Notes: generated from the sequence alone by a model not told the origin. Numbered from the stretch's first letter, positions 34,680-42,975 are shown. The stretch is DNA of 64,000 bases from an uncultured bacterium (GCA_937863415.1 CALMFC010000006.1:101500-165499), one strand, 5' to 3'. Program-made: numbers and translations.

Positions 34680-34757
34680 TAAGGTTATATTGTAGTCAAC
34701 CACTACTCACTCGGCAAGGATGAGCGCGATGGTTCAGGGTATTTGGCCTATATGCGT

Positions 34758-35297
34758 TTAAATTGCGAGTGGCTCAGGGCTTTTGCCTAGATTGCGAACC
34801 ACATAGTTTTCGATTTTTTGCTGGTCAAATTCCGTTAGTGCCTCACTTCGTAGCCATGAGCTTAATATTATTGGCGACTTGTTGGCACTTCGTGGTGCTA
34901 ACACAATTTTTGGTGGTTGAAAGTTCTTGTTCGAGAACGGTTCAAACAGTAGTTGGGTCAGTTTCTCGATTTGGTCTTTGGGTAGGTCCGGTTGATAAGA
35001 TACGTAGATTCCACCATGTTCTAGGTTGTGTAACGATTGATCGTCAGGGACTTCAGCTTCATATGCGCCCCATGCCAAAGCGTTAGCGTGTGCGCCTGAC
35101 GTTGGAGGCTCCTCTCCGCCATACTCCGTGACAGCTGCATGCTCACGGCCATTGTCGTTATGTTCTGTACCTGGTCGTGGCGGAGCGGGTTGTCCGTTTA
35201 GTTTACCAATAACCACTCCACCTATAAATATTAGTATTATCGCTACTATTGTTATAGGGAGTACACCGAATTTAAGTTTTTGTTCGCTATTATTCAT
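34758..35297 (-). CDS. DUF3105 membrane-anchored protein
   Basis: One N-terminal transmembrane helix at about 11-31 is followed by an exported domain with PPTSGAHANALAWGAYEAEV and LHNLEHGGIYVSYQPD, the DUF3105 signature. The conserved His residues suggest metal binding, although the family is uncharacterised. It is the last gene of a unit with a secreted His-containing protein and a copper-type P-ATPase, which makes a copper-handling role plausible. Confidence 0.85.
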   Translation of the reverse strand: MNNSEQKLKFGVLPITIVAIILIFIGGVVIGKLNGQPAPPRPGTEHNDNGREHAAVTEYGGEEPPTSGAHANALAWGAYEAEVPDDQSLHNLEHGGIYVSYQPDLPKDQIEKLTQLLFEPFSNKNFQPPKIVLAPRSANKSPIILSSWLRSEALTEFDQQKIENYVVRNLGKSPEPLAI

Positions 35298-35343
35298 TTT
35301 TTACCTCTATTAATTATTTATTGAAATACGTCAATAAGTAATT

Positions 35344-35712
35344 TTAGGTACGAGAAACAGCTAGTTTGATATACGTCGGAACACTGTCTGGTGGTATGTC
35401 GCTAGCTATAGATAGTTTTGTTTTTTGAGAATGTTCCACCTGTAGGTTCGCTACATGGTCGGATTGTGATTTGGCATAAAAAGGTGGCTGCGGTTCGTCG
35501 TCATCTTGGTCGGTTTCTTTTATTATGTTACTTTTTTGCTGCGTCGCCGTTACGCAAGCGGTAGAGCAAATTGCCGAGTTTGATGTGTGTGAAGTGTTGT
35601 GTGAATATTCTGCGTGTAAAGGTGCGGCGACCGCAGTGTGTGTTCCTAGTGGCAGAATATTTATGACCGCCAACATGAGTGTAAAGACTAGTGTATGGAG
35701 TATTTTTTTCAT
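35344..35712 (-). CDS. Secreted small protein in copper ATPase operon
   Basis: A classical signal peptide (MKKILHTLVFTLMLAVINIL, cleavage probably after AVA near residue 29) leads a 93-residue exported domain with clustered His (HAEYSHNTSHT), a CSTAC Cys pair and an acidic DQDDDEPQPP linker. No family is recognised. Its start overlaps the stop of the P-ATPase gene by 4 nt, so expression is coupled. The His and Cys content suits a periplasmic-side metal binder. Confidence 0.7.
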   Translation of the reverse strand: MKKILHTLVFTLMLAVINILPLGTHTAVAAPLHAEYSHNTSHTSNSAICSTACVTATQQKSNIIKETDQDDDEPQPPFYAKSQSDHVANLQVEHSQKTKLSIASDIPPDSVPTYIKLAVSRT

Positions 35713-37778
35713 AGTTTTATTTTACGCAGGAACTGGGCGTTTATGGCGACAACTATAGTCGATAGTGACATCAGAACGGCGCCTAGGGCTGGTGACAAGA
35801 CAAAGCCTAGTCCAGACGTAACACCAGCAGCTAGGGGGATAGCTAGGGCGTTGTAGCTGGTTGCCCAGAATAAGTTTTGTTGCATTTTGCGGTAACTAGC
35901 ACGAGAAAGTTTGATTATTTTTGCAACTCCACGCGGGTCGCTGCTGGCTAGAACGATACCGGCAGATTCAATGGCGACATCAGTACCGGCGCCGATTGCG
36001 ATGCCGATGTTTGCCTGGGTTAAGGCTGGTGCGTCATTGACGCCGTCCCCCACCATAGCAACGCGGCTACCATCAGCTTGCAGCTTTTTGACAATACCAG
36101 CTTTGTTCTCGGGCAAGACACCGGCAAAGTATTCTTGAATTCCAAGTTCGCCCGCGACCCAGGCAGCGACGCCTTCACTATCGCCTGTTACTATGGCGAC
36201 ACGCTTACCTATGGCGTGCAGTATGTTAATAGCTTCGCGTGATTCTTCGCGAATGACATCGGCTAGCATGATTGTTCCAATGACAGATTTGCCGTCGATC
36301 ACGTAAACAACCGTCTTGCCATCGCTTGAGGCTCGGTCGGTAGCTGATTGCAGTTTAGCGGTTAGTTTAATACCTAACTCTTTTAGTATTTGTGGTCCGC
36401 CGACATAGACGTCTTTGCCGCCTGATTTAGCCTGAACTCCACGACCTGCAAGCGTCGTAAATTTCGAAATTTTGGCACCGCGCACGTTTTGCGCTGCAGC
36501 GTAATTAACTATCGCCTTTGCGATTGGGTGTTCGGATTCATGTTCAAGTGCGGACGCTAGGCCAAGTGTTCGGGCTGTGTCGTCAGAAATTACATCGACT
36601 ACACCCTGTTCGCCCTTCGTTAATGTACCAGTTTTGTCGAACAAAACGACATCGATATTACGAGCTGACTCTAGCGCCATGCGGTCACGCACCAACAGGC
36701 CATTTTTGGCAGCCAGGGTCGTTGATATAGATGTAACGAGTGGAATCGCTAGGCCAAGTGCGTGCGGACAAGCAATGACTAGGACGGTTACGATGCGTTC
36801 AAAAATAAACCCAGCTGGTGCGCCGGCGATCCACCATCCACCCCATGTAAGTAACGCTGCACCAATGGCAATAAATGTCAGATAAAAGGCTGCTCGGTCA
36901 GCGAGGACTTGGGTTTTGGATTTACTGGCCTGAGCGTCCTCGACTAGTTTCATGATGCCAGCAAGGGCTGTATCGCCGCCGGTTTTGGTAACTTTGATAG
37001 TCAGGGCTCCGGCCATATTAATGGTGCCGCCGATTACATTCATACTAACGCTCTTTTTGACTGGTTTAGATTCACCCGTCAGCATTGATTCATTGACGTT
37101 GGATTCGCCTTTTACCACTTGCCCATCGATAGGAATTTGCGCGCCGGGGCGGACTAGTACGTTGTCGCCTAGCTTTAGTTCGGCAATAGGAACGATTTTG
37201 TTTTTACTACCAATAACTAATTCGGCAACGTCAGGCAGTAGTTTAGCAAGTTCATTTAGTGCACCTTGAGCGTTACTAACAGAGGCCATCTCTAGCCAGT
37301 GACCCAGTAGCATAATTGTAACTAGCGTGGCTAGCTCCCACCAAAAGTCCATGCCATCAACGAGATTGAATGTTACTAGCAGACTGTAAGCGAGTGCAAC
37401 GGTAATCGCCATTGAAATTAAGGTCATCATTCCAGGCTGACGCGCGGCTAGTTCGCCTCTAGCGCTACGTAGGAACACTAAACCGCCATAGAAAAATATA
37501 ATTAGCCCAAATACGGCGGGGATATAGTGACTGCCCGTGAAAGTTAGGTCATAGCCTAGCCAACTTTGGATGGCTGGCGAGAATAAAAGTGTTGGAATGG
37601 TTAGTACCAGGCTGAGCCAGAACTTTTGTTTGAACATATTGGGGTTATGGCCAGCGTGTTTGTCGTGATGATCGTCGTGGCCAGATTTAGAGTTCTTTTC
37701 GAGCGCCATGTGACATTTAGGGCACGTTCCGGGTTTAGTGGACGTCACTTCGGGGTGCATTGGGCAGGCATAGTTCAT
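35709..37778 (-). CDS. copB: Copper-translocating P1B-type ATPase (CopB-like)
   Basis: The N terminus has a heavy-metal-binding segment YACPMHPEVTSTKPGTCPKC followed by a His-rich stretch (HDDHHDKHAGHN). The core has TGES (dephosphorylation), the transmembrane CPH motif in VIACPHALGLAIPL, the phosphorylated Asp in DKTGTLTKG and GDGVNDAP. CPH instead of CPC places it in the P1B-3 (CopB) group, which exports copper or silver. At 689 residues the length is typical. It heads an operon with a secreted small protein and DUF3105. Confidence 0.93.
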   Translation of the reverse strand: MNYACPMHPEVTSTKPGTCPKCHMALEKNSKSGHDDHHDKHAGHNPNMFKQKFWLSLVLTIPTLLFSPAIQSWLGYDLTFTGSHYIPAVFGLIIFFYGGLVFLRSARGELAARQPGMMTLISMAITVALAYSLLVTFNLVDGMDFWWELATLVTIMLLGHWLEMASVSNAQGALNELAKLLPDVAELVIGSKNKIVPIAELKLGDNVLVRPGAQIPIDGQVVKGESNVNESMLTGESKPVKKSVSMNVIGGTINMAGALTIKVTKTGGDTALAGIMKLVEDAQASKSKTQVLADRAAFYLTFIAIGAALLTWGGWWIAGAPAGFIFERIVTVLVIACPHALGLAIPLVTSISTTLAAKNGLLVRDRMALESARNIDVVLFDKTGTLTKGEQGVVDVISDDTARTLGLASALEHESEHPIAKAIVNYAAAQNVRGAKISKFTTLAGRGVQAKSGGKDVYVGGPQILKELGIKLTAKLQSATDRASSDGKTVVYVIDGKSVIGTIMLADVIREESREAINILHAIGKRVAIVTGDSEGVAAWVAGELGIQEYFAGVLPENKAGIVKKLQADGSRVAMVGDGVNDAPALTQANIGIAIGAGTDVAIESAGIVLASSDPRGVAKIIKLSRASYRKMQQNLFWATSYNALAIPLAAGVTSGLGFVLSPALGAVLMSLSTIVVAINAQFLRKIKL

Positions 37779-37840
37779 GATTTAATTTTTGCTCCCTCGT
37801 TTAACTAACAATACCTTAGGGAGTGTGTCGAGTCAAGGAT

Positions 37841-38500
37841 TCAACTATCTGATGAAAGTCCCGGAAACGCGTCCCAGTTGATTGCATTTTCTCCATTATC
37901 TAAGAGTGCAATTTCAGTTTTCATTCTGATAATGTCAGTATTAAGCTCTATTTTTTTACGCTTCTTTAGAGCTTCGTTTAGTGCATATAGCGAAAAACCT
38001 AAGCCTGGTCTCATGAAAAGGCTTTTAGTGACATCCCCTACTACGTAATCTTCTATATTTTCGACTGCGGCGGTAAACTCTGGAAACATTTTGCAGCCCA
38101 AGTTACCAAGGTCAAGAATTTGTTGTGCACGAGCCATTCTACGGGAATCATTGTCTTCGATCTTGTCTGTTGTGTCGTAACACCAAACGAGCATATTCTC
38201 TAGCGCTTTTGATACAAGTGGTTTAATTTTGTACTGAGCAGTAGATAAATCGATTATATGATTACCAATCAGACCACCTCTGTAGAACGCGTGCGTTGCT
38301 AGAGTGGCTGAGTCATACCCAAGTACGTTGTCGACAAACTCAACTTCTAAAGACGCTTTCAGTAGCGTGTCAGGGTGTTTTGGGTTGAAGTTTTTTGCGA
38401 ATAGGTCGTCAGTAAAGCTTCTTGCGCTTTCAGGGGTCAAGGTGTCTTTTAGACTAGCTAAGGCCTTCGATGGTTGGTAGTTTTGCTCGTTAGGGTCCAT
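37841..38500 (-). CDS. Orphan family member C (219 residues), downstream of RadC-C-like gene
   Basis: Homologous to the 34035 protein over the C-terminal half (FMRPGLGFSLYALNEAL and the GENAINWDA end) and more loosely over the middle (LVSKALENML, ILDLGNLGCKMFPEFTAAVE). It lies 9 nt after a gene encoding the same C-terminal domain found in the RadC-like protein at 31620. Mostly helical with no membrane segment. Function unknown; the paired arrangement hints that the two products act together. Confidence 0.72.
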   Translation of the reverse strand: MDPNEQNYQPSKALASLKDTLTPESARSFTDDLFAKNFNPKHPDTLLKASLEVEFVDNVLGYDSATLATHAFYRGGLIGNHIIDLSTAQYKIKPLVSKALENMLVWCYDTTDKIEDNDSRRMARAQQILDLGNLGCKMFPEFTAAVENIEDYVVGDVTKSLFMRPGLGFSLYALNEALKKRKKIELNTDIIRMKTEIALLDNGENAINWDAFPGLSSDS

Positions 38501-38509
38501 GGCATTTAT

Positions 38510-38905
38510 CTAAAGTGGTCTTTCGCCCAGTAAGTAGCCCTTAGTTAGTGCGGAACGTCCCATTTTGCGGCCGGTTAGCTTAAGAAAGCTGCCGTTTATA
38601 GGCGTTACTTCGCCGTCGGCGTCCATGTTGAATTCGAGGTCGGTGAATTTATGCCTAGTGTCAATATGCCGCATGATAAGTAGACCTGCTGCTGATTCAT
38701 CATAAAACTCTAGCTCGTCGACGGTTGCGTACGACTCAAAGCCGTGACTGGTCCTGCCTTTTGTGCCGATACCATTAAAACGATACAAATCTTCTGGGCT
38801 TAATTGATTCGGAAGGATTTGATTGATACGCGAATCTTGATAATCAGCAAGACTAATAGGATGGATTTGTGTGTTGGGGTTAACTTTTAGAGATTTTTCA
38901 GACAT
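38510..38905 (-). CDS. Stand-alone RadC-derived domain protein (131 residues)
   Basis: The C-terminal 65 residues (from EFYDESAAG through HIDTRHKFTDLEFN to GRKMGRSALTKGYLLGE) align with the C terminus of the RadC-like protein at 31620, matching AAG, IDT, FT, DGE, NG, FL, GR, AL and GYLL at equivalent positions. Upstream residues include QLSPEDLYRFNGIGTKGR, which may be a degraded helix-hairpin-helix. No JAMM motif is present, so peptidase or nuclease activity is unlikely. It precedes orphan family member C by 9 nt. Confidence 0.72.
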   Translation of the reverse strand: MSEKSLKVNPNTQIHPISLADYQDSRINQILPNQLSPEDLYRFNGIGTKGRTSHGFESYATVDELEFYDESAAGLLIMRHIDTRHKFTDLEFNMDADGEVTPINGSFLKLTGRKMGRSALTKGYLLGERPL

Positions 38906-38971
38906 ATACTTAGATTATAACATTTATCTGTATAATAAGCAATTTCATTCGTATCTGGTACACTAGAAAAT

Positions 38972-39679
38972 ATGAGCTATAAACGAATTCTATTAAAGTT
39001 ATCAGGTGAACAGTTAGCAGGTGCAGATGGTTCGGGGATTGACCCCGAATTTGTTGGCTGGCTAGCGGGTGAAATTAAAAAAGTAACTGAAACCGGCATT
39101 CAGGTTGTGATTGTTGTTGGCGGCGGTAACTTCCTGCGCGGGGCGACGTTCGCGGGCGACGGGATTGACCGTGCAACGGCGGATTATATGGGGATGCTGG
39201 CGACCGTTATGAATGGTTTGGCGCTCAAGGATATGTTGGAGTTTAGCGGACAACCTACTCGGGTTCAGACGAATGTTCATATGAATCAGGTGGCCGAACA
39301 GTTTATTCGTCTGCGTGCCATTCGGCACCTCGAAAAAGGTCGAGTCGTGATTGTTGCTGGTGGCCTGGGTAAACCCTACCTGACTACTGACACCGCTTCG
39401 GCGTCAGTCGCACTTGAACTAGGCTGCGATGTGATATTAAAAGCTACGAAAGTTGATGGAATTTATGACAAAGACCCATCGAAATTTGACGATGCCGTTA
39501 AGTTAGATGAAGTTAGTTTTCAGGAAGCAGTTGAGAAAAATTCGATAAAAGTTATGGATAAAGCTGCGCTAGGACTAGCTATGGAACAAAACATGCCAGT
39601 TATCGTGTTCGAGCTAGCCAAAGACGGAAACATCCTGCGCGCCGCATCAGGCGAGACGGTTGGCACAAAAGTTAGCTAG
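38972..39679 (+). CDS. pyrH: UMP kinase
   Basis: Amino-acid-kinase-fold enzyme phosphorylating UMP to UDP. Signatures are KRILLKLSGEQLAG at the N terminus, VGGGNFLRGATF, DRATADYMGMLATVMNGLAL and the nucleotide-binding TTDTASASVALELGCDVILK followed by KVDGIYDKDP. The length of 235 residues is normal. A TACACT -10 ends 7 nt before the ATG with no Shine-Dalgarno, so the mRNA is probably leaderless. In many bacteria frr or tsf is adjacent; here pyrH is isolated inside an accessory region. Confidence 0.95.
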   Translation: MSYKRILLKLSGEQLAGADGSGIDPEFVGWLAGEIKKVTETGIQVVIVVGGGNFLRGATFAGDGIDRATADYMGMLATVMNGLALKDMLEFSGQPTRVQTNVHMNQVAEQFIRLRAIRHLEKGRVVIVAGGLGKPYLTTDTASASVALELGCDVILKATKVDGIYDKDPSKFDDAVKLDEVSFQEAVEKNSIKVMDKAALGLAMEQNMPVIVFELAKDGNILRAASGETVGTKVS

Positions 39680-39723
39680 GTAGTTATCGCACTACTTCGG
39701 AGCTAAGTTTTATAAAAAACCTA

Positions 39724-39766
39724 CCAAAGAAAAATATCTATCGCTAGGATAGATATTTTTCTTTGG
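39724..39766. terminator. 19-bp perfect hairpin downstream of pyrH
   Basis: 39724-39742 pairs perfectly with 39748-39766. It can terminate pyrH on the + strand. On its right it abuts a tRNA-like CCA end, the same layout as the hairpins beside tRNA-Glu at 42.6-42.8 kb. Confidence 0.75.
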
Positions 39767-39791
39767 TGATCCTGATAGAGGCGAACTGGAA
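39764..39791 (-). pseudogene. Decayed tRNA-Glu-like 3' fragment
   Basis: Read on the - strand, this ends in GGATCACCA, as does tRNA-Glu, with AGTTCG and a CTCT element upstream that recall its T arm. The stems are lost and no tRNA folds here. It may be a remnant left by integration. Confidence 0.4.
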
Positions 39792-39981
39792 CCTTATCTG
39801 TGAGGAAATATTACGTTGAGTAGAGATACTCAGGGGTGGACTGTGGTCGTTAGCTATCCCTGCTTAGACAGGAACCTAGTCTGTTTCTAATTACCTTGAA
39901 TTATAAGCATAAGCTATATAGCGTTCGAAAAAAGTAAATAACACTACATACAGCGTATGGTTATTGAGATATAATAATTAT

Positions 39982-40192
39982 AACCTTGGTAACAAGGGAG
40001 AGTGTGAGGTTTGACTGGAGTGGTATCTGCAACCGATGGACTTAGTCCACACCCTTTTCCTTGTATACGGAAATCTTGTAAAGAAAAGGGTGCGGAATAA
40101 ACGACACCTTCATGTGTGTGCTACTGCACCGTGAGATTGTCAAGGAATCACCGTACTGCTTTTATACGATTCCGGGAAGGACACATAACCCT
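39982..40192 (+). ncRNA. Structured 5' leader of the 68-residue gene (candidate)
   Basis: TATAAT at 39970-39975 would start a leader of about 210 nt. It can form CCTTG-GTAA-CAAGG (39984-39997, GNRA-type loop), TGGAC-TTA-GTCCA (40037-40049) and, stacked directly on it, a 10-bp perfect stem at 40050-40059 with 40083-40092. It may control the downstream gene or be a separate RNA. Confidence 0.4.
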
Positions 40193-40399
40193 ATGGTAAA
40201 AAAGCCGAATAACTCAGGTAAACCATGGACTCCAGCAGCAAAAGCTCAGCTTAACAAGCTCGCAGATGGCAATACGCCTACGCCTTTGATTGCTTACAAG
40301 ATGCAACGAAGCGAAGCTTCGATTCGTTCGCAAGCTAGCGCACAATCAAAAAGTTTGAAGCCTGTTAACCGTAGTCCATATAACCGAAGAAGCAAATAG
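40193..40399 (+). CDS. Small SANT/Myb-like putative DNA-binding protein (68 residues)
   Basis: The sequence NSGKPWTPAAKAQLNKLAD, NTPTPLIAYKMQRSEASIR and SLKPVNRSPYNRR matches a widespread family of short bacterial proteins with a helix-turn-helix of SANT type. The ATG at 40193 is chosen because homologues start near the NSGKPW motif; the frame runs back to 40112. It is the first gene inside the interval bounded by tRNA-Glu fragments and is followed by three hairpins. Confidence 0.7.
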   Translation: MVKKPNNSGKPWTPAAKAQLNKLADGNTPTPLIAYKMQRSEASIRSQASAQSKSLKPVNRSPYNRRSK

Positions 40400-40520
40400 C
40401 CCTCACCTGACGTTGCGATCTTAGTGAGGGGCTATAACATTCTTACCTGGAAGTAGCTCCAGGTAACCATAAGCGAATAAGCCTACCTGCTTATTATTAC
40501 TCTGCTTGGTAATAATAAGC
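40397..40520. repeat. Cluster of three perfect or near-perfect hairpins
   Basis: Hairpin 1 pairs 40397-40406 with 40424-40434 (one bulge), hairpin 2 TTACCTGGA with TCCAGGTAA (40443-40466), and hairpin 3 a 12-bp perfect stem at 40489-40500 with 40509-40520. The first could end the preceding gene; the purpose of the other two is unclear. Confidence 0.75.
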
Positions 40521-40620
40521 AAACTTAAGCGATTCATAAAAGCGCACAATAAAGCACTATTATTATTTCAATAATATGACCTAATTTAGTTTAGGTGTAT
40601 ACTGTCATTAAGGAGATTTC

Positions 40621-42507
40621 ATGGAGTTAGTTCGGGTAGAGGTACAAGGTTTTAAATCAGTCAAAGAAGAGGTTTCGTTGGTCGTCGACCCCCGAGTAAC
40701 TGTTTTTATCGGCGCTAATGACCACGGTAAGAGTAACTTGCTTGAGGTAGTACTCCGTCTCAATGACGACAGAGCCATTACAGATGAAGATAGGCACTGG
40801 GACTTACCGCCCGAGAGTAAGTCCACTATCATGTGGACATTTAAGTGTGACGATGAGACTATAACAAAGATTCAAGAAGTCGCCGACCGTCAACCTGAAC
40901 CTGAACCAGAAGAGGAGCTTGAGGAAATAACCCCCGATGTAGCCACGTCCACACTAGCGGGAGTAGGCGTTGCTCCCGTAACATCGGTTGAAGAAGAAGT
41001 TAAGGAAGAGGAACCCGAATCTGAGGTCGAGCTTGAACCCGAAGAAACAACAGCTTCAAACGAAGGTAAGCTCCTTATTCTCTACAGAGATGGTATAAAT
41101 AGTCCTATTAGAGTCCTCTCCGCTCCCTACCCAATTCCACTGAGTAAAGTCGATGAGGTCATAAGGCTTCGTCCACGAGTTGAGCTCTTTGAGCCGCCGA
41201 AAATTGAGCTGAAAGACGAGACAACCCTAAAAGAATTGACCGAGAGTAAAGACTTCGAGTTTATGCAGGGTATCTTTCGACTTGCTGGAATCTGGGACAA
41301 ACGTAATGAGATATTTGTTGCGAATGACCAAAACAGTCGTGCTCTTGATGAAGCTTCCGAGCGTCTAACAAAAGTCTTAAACAGTACTTGGAATCAAGGC
41401 AAAGATTTAAAGTGGCATCTCAAACATCTGGGTACAAATAAAATCGCAATCAAAATTGAAGACCCTGCCGTTCAGGGTCGCTACACTCGACCATCACTTA
41501 AGTCATCAGGCTTCCGTACTTACTTTTTACTTTCTATGATTACACTCGCTCGTTCACAGTCGCATCCAAGTAACTCGTACATTTATCTTTTTGATGAACC
41601 TGGAACAAACTTGCACCCAAGAGCGCAAATTGATTTGCAACGAAGTTTCGAAGAACTTTCTGACAGTACGCAGATTCTATATACTACTCACTCGCTTTTT
41701 CTTATCAACAAGAACTACCCAGACCGAAATATGGTGGTTGTAAAGACGGTTGATGGAACTAAAATCAACCTCAAGCCATTCCAGAAAAACTGGAAAGCCG
41801 TCCGTGAATCGTTAGGTATTTTACTAAGCAATAACTTCCTAATTGCAGAAAAGACGGTACTCGTAGAGGGACCTTCGGATGTCATTTACTTACTCAATGC
41901 TATCAAGGCGCTCAAGGCTACTAATAAGATTGACATCGACTTGAATGACTTAAGTATTGTTGATGCTGGTGACTCAAGTAATTATGTTGCTCTAGCGAAA
42001 CTCATGCTAGAGGAAGGTAGGAACGTGCTTGCAATCCTCGACGGTGATTCGTCGGGTAATAGTGCGAAAACACGACTTGAAAAAGTTTGTGGTGAAGAGC
42101 TTGGGTCTAAAACACTTCAAATCCTCCAGCTCTCCGATGGTAAGTCAATCGAAGACGTACTAACCTCACCGCAATTACTTCAACAGGCGGCATCGAACAT
42201 TATTAACGAGCTCGTTTCGAATGGTATCCGCACTCTTAAGTCTGGAGTTGACGTTGCTACTGAAATCCAGAACGTAAAATCAACAAAGGCTAAAACACTA
42301 GGTCTCATACTTGATGAAACTACGAAAGCAATGTTTGAGCCAACCGAGAAACTTTCAAAACTTTCAATTGCCCTAAATTACGAAGACCAAGTGGAATCAA
42401 ATAAGATTAACCGCGATGGAGTAAAACTCGTGACAGATATTGCCAAACTACTCAGCCTTCGTACTGAAAAGGCTTATGCAAAAGGAGTGTTTGAAGAGGT
42501 AAGCTAG
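40621..42507 (+). CDS. OLD-family ATP-dependent nuclease
   Basis: An N-terminal SMC/ABC-like ATPase begins VEVQGFKSVKEEV with Walker A GANDHGKSN near residue 32, interrupted by an acidic Glu/Pro-rich insert at about 85-140, and continues with Walker B YIYLFDEPGTNLHP near 325. The C-terminal TOPRIM domain has VLVEGPSDVIYLL and ILDGDSSG, supplying the metal ligands. OLD nucleases, alone or with a helicase as in Gabija, act against phages. No GajB-like gene is adjacent, so this is probably a stand-alone class 1 OLD. AAGGAG precedes the ATG. It lies in an interval bounded by tRNA-Glu fragments. Confidence 0.87.
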   Translation: MELVRVEVQGFKSVKEEVSLVVDPRVTVFIGANDHGKSNLLEVVLRLNDDRAITDEDRHWDLPPESKSTIMWTFKCDDETITKIQEVADRQPEPEPEEELEEITPDVATSTLAGVGVAPVTSVEEEVKEEEPESEVELEPEETTASNEGKLLILYRDGINSPIRVLSAPYPIPLSKVDEVIRLRPRVELFEPPKIELKDETTLKELTESKDFEFMQGIFRLAGIWDKRNEIFVANDQNSRALDEASERLTKVLNSTWNQGKDLKWHLKHLGTNKIAIKIEDPAVQGRYTRPSLKSSGFRTYFLLSMITLARSQSHPSNSYIYLFDEPGTNLHPRAQIDLQRSFEELSDSTQILYTTHSLFLINKNYPDRNMVVVKTVDGTKINLKPFQKNWKAVRESLGILLSNNFLIAEKTVLVEGPSDVIYLLNAIKALKATNKIDIDLNDLSIVDAGDSSNYVALAKLMLEEGRNVLAILDGDSSGNSAKTRLEKVCGEELGSKTLQILQLSDGKSIEDVLTSPQLLQQAASNIINELVSNGIRTLKSGVDVATEIQNVKSTKAKTLGLILDETTKAMFEPTEKLSKLSIALNYEDQVESNKINRDGVKLVTDIAKLLSLRTEKAYAKGVFEEVS

Positions 42508-42587
42508 AGAAGACTGTCAGGAGCAGTATCATTTTTTGGTTTTACATCTATACCAAAATAAGCCCACCTTAAAGATACATAACTACA

Positions 42588-42622
42588 AAAGAAGACCTTT
42601 CTGAACTAGAAAAGTCTTCTTT
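42588..42622. terminator. Hairpin beside the 3' tRNA-Glu fragment
   Basis: AAAGAAGAC (42588-42596) pairs with GTCTTCTTT (42614-42622), with an inner CTTTC/GAAA extension. On the - strand it directly follows the tRNA-like CCA end. Confidence 0.65.
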
Positions 42623-42640
42623 GGTGATTCCGCGGAGAAT
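42621..42640 (-). pseudogene. tRNA-Glu 3'-end fragment
   Basis: These 20 nt match the 3' end of the intact tRNA-Glu (42803-42822) at 19 of 20 positions, including the CCA and acceptor strand. No tRNA body is attached. It looks like an att-site duplication or a remnant of a tandem tRNA. Confidence 0.75.
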
Positions 42641-42713
42641 ATTATATATACCATCGTCGCGTTCAGGTAAGTAAACTTCCCTGTCCTGCTCCTTGTTATC
42701 GCACTCCTCTTGC

Positions 42714-42732
42714 GTTTTACCATTGGTAAAAC
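42714..42732. repeat. 19-nt near-perfect palindrome near tRNA-Glu
   Basis: GTTTTACCA, one central T, TGGTAAAAC: nine-base perfect arms. It may be a protein- or recombinase-binding site. Confidence 0.5.
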
Positions 42733-42764
42733 CAATCGGAATTCAATTCTTGCGCCGGGACAAA

Positions 42765-42805
42765 CAATAAAATAATCCCATCACATGGATGAGATTATTT
42801 TATTG
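42765..42805 (-). terminator. Terminator of tRNA-Glu
   Basis: An 18-bp stem with one G-U pair (42765-42782 with 42788-42805). Its base includes the last bases of the encoded CCA, and a short T stretch follows on the - strand. Confidence 0.8.
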
Positions 42806-42878
42806 GTGATCCCGCGGAGAATCGAACTCCGATTGCCAGGATGAGAACCTGGTGTCCTAACCGTTAGACGACGGGACC
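42804..42878 (-). tRNA. tRNA-Glu (anticodon CTC), CCA encoded
   Basis: A complete cloverleaf is visible on the - strand: acceptor GGTCCCG with CGGGATC, D arm, anticodon stem CCAGG/CCTGG around the loop TTCTCAT (anticodon CTC, reading GAG), and T arm CGGAG/CTCCG with TTCGATT, then A and CCA. The body is 42807-42878 plus the encoded CCA. Fragments of the same tRNA lie on both sides. Confidence 0.97.
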
Positions 42879-42922
42879 ATGATGTGTTCGTTTATTATGA
42901 TAACGCACTTACTCTGCAGATA

Positions 42923-42975
42923 ACCAGGTTACCTGGTGTCTATAGTCCTATCGGGGCGTTAGACGACGGGACCAT
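42923..42975 (-). pseudogene. Degenerate tRNA-Glu 5' half
   Basis: Nineteen nt at 42957-42975 are identical to the tRNA-Glu 5' end (42862-42880), and a CCAGG...CCTGGTGTC segment further left recalls its anticodon stem. The fold is lost. It lies upstream of the intact gene on the - strand. Confidence 0.75.

Noticed and set aside
39760..39880. Intact tRNA next to the pyrH hairpin
   Set aside because: The 3' end resembles tRNA-Glu, but no complementary acceptor, T or anticodon stems exist at tRNA distances.
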